Shown here piece by piece: positions 57,635 through 64,000 of a stretch of 64,000 nucleotides of DNA. Within the stretch, counting starts at the first letter, position 1. Each line of letters opens with the position of its first letter. This stretch comes from Gonatopus flavifemur (Eukaryota > Arthropoda > Insecta > Hymenoptera > Dryinidae). A program made the position numbers and the translations under genes. The stretch is from the NCBI GenBank assembly GCA_018340375.1, contig JAFFJZ010000004.1:30354001-30418000 (forward strand), in the 5' to 3' direction. The notes beneath the pieces are model-generated. The model was not told the origin of the DNA, made no database searches, and was given only the letters and a program-made list of their open reading frames with translations.

Positions 57635-58907
57635 CCAGGTGTGTAAGTATGAAACCGGAATTTTTTTACAGAAAAAACACGTTTATTGTAATGATATGAT
57701 ACAAAGTAACTTATTCAAAGTATTGTCTGTCGCTATCTATACATTTTTTCCATCTTTCTGGCAATTTATGGATTCCACGCCAAAAGAACTGTTGCTTTTT
57801 ACAGGCAAACCAGTCATCGAGCCATTTTCGTACATCTTCGTAAGAAGTAAAGCGCTGCTCAGCAAGTGCGTGTCCCATCGATGCAAACAAGTAGTAATCG
57901 GATGGGGCAAGGTCCGGTAAGTGAGGCGCGTGCTGAAGAATCTCCCAACGGAACGACTCTATCGTTTCCTGGACCTGTTTTGCTTTGTGTGCTGGTGCAT
58001 TGTCATGCAGCAAAATCACCTTGTGTTGTCTTTGTTGGTATTCTGGTCGTTTTTTACGCAAAACTTGATCCAAATCGATCATTTGTTGTGGGTAACGTTG
58101 AGTATTAACAGTTTCCCCAGGTTTTAGCAGCTCGTAGTAGATGACACTCTTCTGATCCCACCAAACACACAGAATTTTCTTTCGTCCGTAGCGGTTTGGT
58201 CTTGCCGTCGATCTTGATGGTTCACCCGTAGTAACCCATGACTTTTTGCGCTCAGGATTCTCGAAATATATCCACTTTTCATCGCCAGTCACAATTCGAT
58301 GGAGAAATGACTTTCTTTGGAACCTGGCGAGCAGCATTTCGCATGATGTTTTGCGGTTTTCCTGCTGTCTTCCGTTGAGTTCATGTGGAACCCATTTCCT
58401 CACCTTTTGTATCTTTCTCATGGCTTTCAACCGAGGGAGATGGCTTCTCGGGTCACCTTTAACTGATGTTGTGTTTGAGCGTCGTCTTCGTCCAACAAGG
58501 CTTGCAGGTCAGCGTCTTCAAACTTTTTCGGTAGTCTTCCACGTTCTCCGTTCCTGACTTCAGAATCGCCACTTTTGAACCGTTTGAACCACTCGAAATA
58601 CTGTGTTTTACCGAGAGCATGCTCACCAAACGTCTCCACGAGCATTCGATGCGATTCGGCTGCGGTTTCCTTCAGATGAAAACAGAAAAGTAGTGCTGTC
58701 CGCAAATCGTAATTTGTTGGCACAAAGCTCGACATGTTTATCTCTGATAAACTAATGCTACTGAATGAAACTCGTGTTATTGTGAGTTGGAAATCTTCGG
58801 CGGATATCAATACAATAACAAGACACCGCTGACGTGATGTGTCGGTAACTGCATCGACATCTAGCGCCACATATGGGCAAATTCCGGTTTCATACTTACA
58901 CACCTGG
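57635..58907 (-). mobile_element. mariner element, nearly complete, 1273 bp
   Basis: Terminal inverted repeats of about 29 bp: CCAGGTGTGTAAGTATGAAA plus CCGGAATTT at 57635 and its complement at the right end, finishing CACACCTGG at 58907 and followed by TA. The left flank is GA instead of TA. Length and layout are those of a full mariner. Confidence 0.92.
57711..58735 (-). pseudogene. mariner transposase with one frameshift
   Basis: Start ATG at 58735-58733 (MSSFVPTNYDLR), within a longer upstream-open frame that runs into the terminal repeat. The N-terminal part has the paired helix-turn-helix DNA-binding region (ETAAESHRMLVETFGEHA, WFKRFKSGD). The first frame stops at 58427; the second begins in another frame at about 58430, so a single-base frameshift lies at about 58425-58435, in the linker before WVPHEL. 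The catalytic domain retains TGDEKWI, HDNAPAHKA and LAPSDYYLF, the DD34D signature, to the stop at 57711. Total length is about 341-342 codons, normal for mariner. The enzyme cuts and pastes the element at TA. The order of motifs is intact, so decay is recent or slight. Confidence 0.9.
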
Positions 58908-58998
58908 TAAATATAAGTTTTAGTCTTTCACTGATTCCTGGCGAGTATAAGAGGGGTTCAAAATTAATAACCTACAAATATCAAAATGTTGATAAATT
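58908..58998. other. short spacer between mariner and hAT element
   Basis: About 90 bp of unremarkable sequence; the last eight bases (GATAAATT) are the left target copy of the next element. Confidence 0.5.
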
Positions 58999-59796
58999 CA
59001 GTGCCGTCATTCGTCGTCACGGAGCCCGAAGCGCAAAATGCTTCGGGGCCCATGTAAGGAATTTTTTTTCACAGACGCTGGTTGAATGATATGGCTTTTG
59101 AAATTTTCGTCACGTCACATATTCATAAATATATATGTACATATATCTTCGCTGATACATCTACCTAATTCTATCTAAAACAGTTCTACACGGAAACAAA
59201 TACTCCGGTTAATATATGGACAGCAAGAATTACCGCTATTTCAACCGGAATTTTGGTTAAATGAATCAAGTCTCCGGCAAATTTAACAAGGGCTCCGGTA
59301 AATTCAACAAGAATTCCAGTAAAAGTCACAGATATTCCTTGCTGTCCATATAGTAACCGGAATTCTGGTAAAATTAACGGTTCATTTTTTTCCGCGTACG
59401 TATTACGAGAACATATGAATCACCTATAAATCTTGTATTGTTGCATAAATGTATATTCGAAAATACGTCAAAATTGTATTTTCTTCAACTGTTCTGTAAA
59501 TTCATTTTCCATTAGTTTCCTACGGAAAAATTGTATTTCTATTTCGAATAAAATCATTCGAGTGTCAAATCATAATGGAAGTAAAGTATTGTATTGACTC
59601 AAACAAATCTATCAAAATTGTTTCAAGGAAGCCATATATAATGATTTATAGAAAAGAAGTTACTGAAATCTTGTTTACGTTTAAATTTTCATTGTAAAAA
59701 TCTGAAGTCATTATTTTTGACATGGCATGAGGGGCCCCTTAAGTTTATGGGGCCCCAGGTGCTCGCTTCTAAAGCTTGTGCCCAAAGACGGCACTG
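58999..59796. mobile_element. hAT-type element, 798 bp
   Basis: Ends CAGTGCCGTCATTCG and the complement of CAGTGCCGTCTTTGGG. Flanks GATAAATT (58991-58998) and AATAAATT (59797-59804) agree at 7 of 8 positions. Near both ends GGGGCCC motifs occur. No transposase. A palindromic MITE is nested at 59189-59396. Confidence 0.82.
59189..59396. mobile_element. TA-flanked palindromic MITE nested in the hAT element
   Basis: TA at 59187-59188 and 59397-59398. The ends CACGGAAACAAATACTCCGG and the complement of CGCGGAAAAAAATGAACCGT are diverged inverted repeats. TATGGACAGCAAGAATTACC is mirrored at about 59336-59355, and CTCCGGTAAATT-type words recur in between. Confidence 0.75.
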
Positions 59797-59804
59797 AATA
59801 AATT

Positions 59805-60960
59805 TGTCTTCTAATACCTGCAAACCAAGAGGAAACCTAATCTTATATTCAAAGTTCGATGTTAGGTGCGCAAGTTCCTGAAATAACCACCTATTTCAAA
59901 TTCGGATTTATCAAGTAACTGATGAAACAAATCAACGCAAATTTCACCCGCTTCTTCTGATGAAGTGCCCTTAACTTAATATTCATAATATCCTGAGATG
60001 TAACATTTTCCAATACATTTAGCGATTACAATATGTTATTATCACATGAAAAATCTTTAATTTAATCAATCCTAAAAAGTATTTCGTGGCTGTATTTAAG
60101 TTCAAAAATTGTCCAATGAAGATATGATAATGATTTTTGAATGAGGATTGATTTATTACGTGTCCAATGTCTTCTAACTCCTCCATTCTTGTCATATGTA
60201 GATCTCGCCGGTAAGGAGTCGAAAACAATAAACTATGATTGAGCACCACATAACGCATTGAACATTTTGTTGTGCTCATTTTGAATGGAATCTGTGATTC
60301 GACCAATCACACACGAGTTACTGAAAATCACAATCTATGATAATGAATTGTGTTGAAAATACTGTTAATAATGACACATCAGAAATCTGATAAAAAATTA
60401 CAGTTTAAAAGTTCAGATTCCAAATATCCTTTACTTAAACAATGGTTGGGATCAATACAATATTTTGATTGGAACTCATGATTTATTGGATTCATTTATA
60501 TATTTTTTAATAAATATGAATATTCTAATCATAGATTGTAATTTATATGAACGATGTTCACTATCTTCAAACATCGTATTTTAATTTCATAGATTTTTGT
60601 TGGTGACTATCTACTTTTTACAGCGATATCCTCGTTATGTAAGCAAAGATTGTAATTTTTGTTTTTTTTTTCTCTCAGTGTGGGAATTTACAATGGAGAA
60701 TATGCTGAATTTTTTGCAGAGAAAATATTCTAAGAATATGACAGTAGCAATATTTTATGAAGCAAAATGAATCCGATGTATGAAAATCATACACATAACC
60801 CAGGACTTGGTGGAATTCAGAATTCAAGATCGAAGAAAGCGCCTCTCCTACGACCTTGGTGAAAATGAAGCGTTCAAGCACGCCGAAAGCGTAACAAAAG
60901 CGTAAGCCAGGAGTCAACTAAGTGTGATAAAGAGTTACCTTGGCGTGATTGAGGAGGGTA
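59805..60960. other. AT-rich DNA, no gene recognised
   Basis: ACTGAAAATCACAATCTATG at about 60320 and CTCTCAGTG at 60676-60684, with inverted ACAATCTATGAT words between, suggest a decayed palindromic element at about 60318-60684. Frames 60019-60306 and 60675-60917 are unmatched. Confidence 0.35.
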
Positions 60961-62150
60961 TTAGAACATTTTCACGCTTCATGTGTTTCAATACCCGCTC
61001 CCTTCACTTCTGGATTTTCACCAACATACTCACTTTTCGTTTCAGAAGATTCTGGATCGGTGGGTCTATATCCCACCAACACAAATTTCTGCATCAATTT
61101 GTTCCAGCACTTGATAAATTTTGGAGGTGCACTTATGAAACAACGTTCCTCTCAAGTGGTATTCATTCTTCATTCCCAAAGATTCTGAATCGATTGCTCT
61201 GTATCCCACAGAGACAAATTTTCTCATGAATCTGCTCCATTAGTTGGTAAATTTTGAAAGTGCACTTATAAAAAATGTTTTTCTGAAGTGTTATTATTCC
61301 TTCATTCCAAAAGATTTCGAATCGATTGGTCTATATCCCACGGAAACAAATTTTTGGAAGTTTTTCATTAATTTGTTCCAGCACTTGGTAAACTTTGGAA
61401 GTGCACTTAGAAAAAACCGTTCCTCTCGAGTGTTATTCATTCTTCATTTCGAAAGATTCTTAATCGATTGGTCTATATCCCACCTGTACAGCACAACCAC
61501 CGATCCTCCACCTAGAACTTGGATGGACTGGAGGTGGAGAATTGGTGGAGATAAGGGAAATTAATCGCGGAAATAAGGGAGATTCTCCGTTGAGGCAACG
61601 CAGAAATGTCCACTCCCTGGATTTTCGATATAATTCTCATTGGTGCATTCACATACCCAAATCTGAATGTATGAATTCACGAATTTAGGTTTCATTGAAA
61701 ATACAGGGGGCGGACATCTTCTGTCGCCTCTCCGTTGCCGCAACAAAGACTCTCTTATTCCTCCCTTGTTTCCACGGCTCCCATTTCTCCACCAATTCTC
61801 CACCTCCAGTCCTCACAAGTCCCAGGTGCAGGATCGGTGGTTGTGCTGTACGAGTACGGATACCAATTCTTCGATTCATCGATTCAGTCCAACACTTGGT
61901 AAAGTTTAGAGGTACACTTTTTAAAGAACGTTCCTTCCAAATGCCATTCATTTTCCATTTCAGAAGATTCGAATCGATTAGTCGATATCTCACGGCAACA
62001 AATTTTGTGAGTTCCTCCATCGATCTTACTCAGCACTTGGTGAAATTTCAGAATCGAGGTTGAAAAAAACCTTCCTCCCATAACCTACTCATTTTTTGTG
62101 TCAGAAGATTCTGAATCGATTGGGCTATATTTCACGGAAACGAATTCATC
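60960..62150 (+). repeat. tandem array of about 140-bp units
   Basis: The phrase AGATTCTGAATCGATTGG with TCTATATCCCAC recurs near 61047, 61187, 61310, 61455, 61967 and 62106, each time followed by AACAAATTT, CAGCACTTGGTAAA and GTGCACTTA-like segments. After removing the 364-bp insert at 61487-61850, the spacing is about 123-148 bp. No coding function; frames here are repeat artefacts. Confidence 0.82.
61487..61850. mobile_element. palindromic element inserted in the 140-bp array
   Basis: TACAGCACAACCACCGATCC at the left end is the complement of the right end, with inverted arms of at least 70 bp through GACTGGAGGTGGAGAATTGG. GAGGCAACGCAGAAATGTCC links it to the smaller element at 20653-20789. 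No protein. Target duplication not clear. Confidence 0.78.
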
Positions 62151-62232
62151 AAACTGTCATCACAATGATCATAATAACTGGTACTTTGAGAGTGATGTCG
62201 TCCTCTCGGAGATTCACTGATGTGATAGAAGC

Positions 62233-62350
62233 CAGTGTTGCCAGATGATTACAATACCAAGTAGCCTGGGAAGAATGCTGGAGTAGCCCAAAATCGCCTG
62301 AAAATTTTTTCCAAGCGCCCAAAAGACGACAATTCCAGAAGTGTTTCTAT
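62233..62350 (+). repeat. solo end of a hAT-like element
   Basis: CAGTGTTGCCAG at 62233-62244 and following GTAGCCCAAAA, GCGCCCAAAAG words resemble the left end of the 23949-24852 element. No right terminus was found. Confidence 0.5.
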
Positions 62351-62609
62351 GTAATACAAAATTCACTTTCATACAATTTTTAATTCTAATTTAGATTATA
62401 AATTATAAGTCTCTCTTAAAAACATCGGATTTCTGTTGAGATAATCATTGAGATCTTTATTGGACATTTTTCAGAATGTTCAAAATATGGAGTAACGGTA
62501 TGACAACAAGATGGAGACAACTTTTTATAGTAAAATTTCCGCATGCAACTCCAAGAAGAAATTAGAAAATCAACAGTCAAGATATTGAATTTATGACTTC
62601 CAAATGCAC
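62351..62609. other. no gene recognised
   Basis: AT-rich; short unmatched frames. Confidence 0.35.
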
Positions 62610-63900
62610 TGATCTTCATTAAACACCGAATAGAAAATCAATGAAAACCGTTGTGCCGATTAGAAGACTGGGGTCACTATTTGCATCATGAGCAAAATGG
62701 TTAAAAAAAATATATGTTTTCTTTCTCTCTCCCGTTTTCCTCAGAGAATCAGGTTGAAATTTATATAGGACTGCGATCAACACTGCATAAAGCTGTGGTG
62801 GGAATTTCATGACAATTGGATGATAGAAACGGAAGTTATCCGCATGTTAACGATGTTTACGAAATTTCCAGGTTTTGTTTCGAAGCTCAGTGCGTACCAC
62901 TCTCTTCCTTCAATTCCGATTTGTTGGGAATTCACACCATACAACTAACCCCTCGTCAACTGATTATACTACAAGTTTCATGGCATTTGGATGATACCGA
63001 CATGGGGAAGGCATGCTTTCAAAATATTGTCAAATAATGTGAATCGCGAAACAAAAATTTTCCACAGTTTTCAATCGATTAGGATGAAACTCATATGGGG
63101 CCACTGTAGGATCATCTCCAGAAAGTGGTATAAGTTTAGTTGCAATCGGATAATAGGAAGCGGAGATATACGCGTTTGCAAAATCACGATTTTTCGAAAA
63201 GTTTCTCCTCACCCCTCCCGTTTTTCTGTAACGATGAGGTTGAAACTTATATGGAACCACTATCAACACTGCACATGACTCTGGTGAGAATTTCATCACG
63301 ATCGAATAATACGAAGAAAAGATATACATGTTCGCAAATTTGTTACATACACACAGACACGGGAACCTGATTTGCTTTTTTTTCACTCCTCCCAATTCCA
63401 ATGTGCCTGAAATTCATATCATATAACTAACATCTCGTAAATCGAATATACCCGAAGTTCCAAGACATTCGGATAATATGGACATGGGGAAGGCATGCTT
63501 AGAAAAGAAATACAGATTCCAAAGGAAAATTCTCCACAGTTTCCAACCGATTCGAAGAAAACTCATATGGGATCACTATCGGGTCATCACTAAAACGTGG
63601 TGAAAGTTTCATCGGATTCGGATAATAGGAAGCAAAGATACACGCGTACGCAAAATGTTCATTTTTTGTCAGAGTACTTCTCATCCACCCAATTCTTCTG
63701 AATGGATCAGGTTGAAACGTATATGTGACCACTATCACCTTAGTCCACAACTGTGATAAGAATTTCGAAACGATCAGATAAGCAGAACGGGAGATATGCG
63801 CGTACGAAACTGGGGGGGGGGGGGCTACAGCCACACAGACAGACAGACATTCCCAAGGGTTCCTCCGCACTATGGATAAAACTGCGGGTGATGGCGGTAT
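62610..63900. repeat. dispersed repeat family, copy B, several degenerate units
   Basis: Units of roughly 250-300 bp share CACAGTTTTCAACCGATT, GAAACTCATATGGGACCACT, GGATAATAGGAAGC and GAGGTTGAAACTTATATGG, the phrases also seen at 36830-37520. A run of G at about 63811-63824 and a CAGACAGACAGACA tract at about 63836-63850 close one unit. Frames 62991-63278, 63030-63401 and 63499-63870 are repeat by-products. Confidence 0.65.
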
Positions 63901-64000
63901 TCTGATTCAAAATTTGAGTTCAGACGTTTTATACTGAAATCGTTTTGATCAGATGATTGGATTCCTCAAATGAAATTGTGTAGTGGAGCGGTATACTCAG

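Noticed and set aside
56815..60684. One 3.9-kb element bounded by GCTGAGAGAAAAAAAC and its mirror near 60684
   Set aside because: Only the first 15-20 bases match, the sequence inward differs, and A-rich matches are expected by chance. The stretch also contains complete independent elements.

Overview
The window is nuclear DNA from an insect. The strongest sign is the last exon of a Snail-superfamily zinc-finger gene that reads as scratch (scrt), at about 18659-19403 on the + strand. The rest is AT-rich, intron-sized or intergenic DNA full of insect-type transposons (mariner, hAT, a FADD-type LINE and Bel/Pao). Hymenoptera is a plausible order, but I cannot prove it from this sequence. Apart from scrt, every recognisable reading frame belongs to a transposon or is a decayed fragment. 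There are no operons, rRNA genes or CRISPR arrays, and I found no convincing tRNA.

Layout. 1-230: 3' end of a mariner-like element. 695-1117: cysteine-rich CXC-type fragment. 1739-2046: first copy of a palindromic repeat that recurs at 26799-27111. 2750-5755: minus-strand LINE with two nonsense codons. 6107-8520: two foldback elements, one splitting an older repeat whose uninterrupted copy lies at about 2370-2720. 9700-13050: degenerate tandem repeats, a TA-flanked palindrome and a 1.5-kb minisatellite of about 30-31 bp units. 13545-17114: a large foldback element whose arms are tandem repeats, with a 9-bp target duplication and a second element nested in it. 17567-18448: a TTRA-flanked element just before the scrt exon. 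19404-23950: probable scrt 3' UTR, then microsatellite-rich DNA. 23949-24852, 34021-36009, 43511-43733, 45338-46539 and 58999-59796: five elements with hAT-type 8-bp target duplications and terminal inverted repeats. 43023-43511: an ABAB array of palindromes. 47956-55724: a decayed Bel/Pao LTR retrotransposon with both LTRs, its integrase split by a sixth hAT-like element (53249-54120) that itself carries a palindrome. 57635-58907: a mariner with one frameshift. 60960-62150: a tandem array of about 140-bp units interrupted by a palindromic element. 62610-63900: a dispersed repeat also present at 36830-37520.

The elements give a relative insertion history: a palindrome inside a hAT inside a retrotransposon, a palindrome carried in both LTRs, a palindrome inside a hAT, and a TIR element inside a foldback. 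No autonomous, intact transposase or reverse transcriptase was found. The most unusual items are the tandem-repeat-armed foldback (13545-17114), the ABAB palindrome array (43023-43511) and the CATATATG-rich palindromic element (46573-46976).
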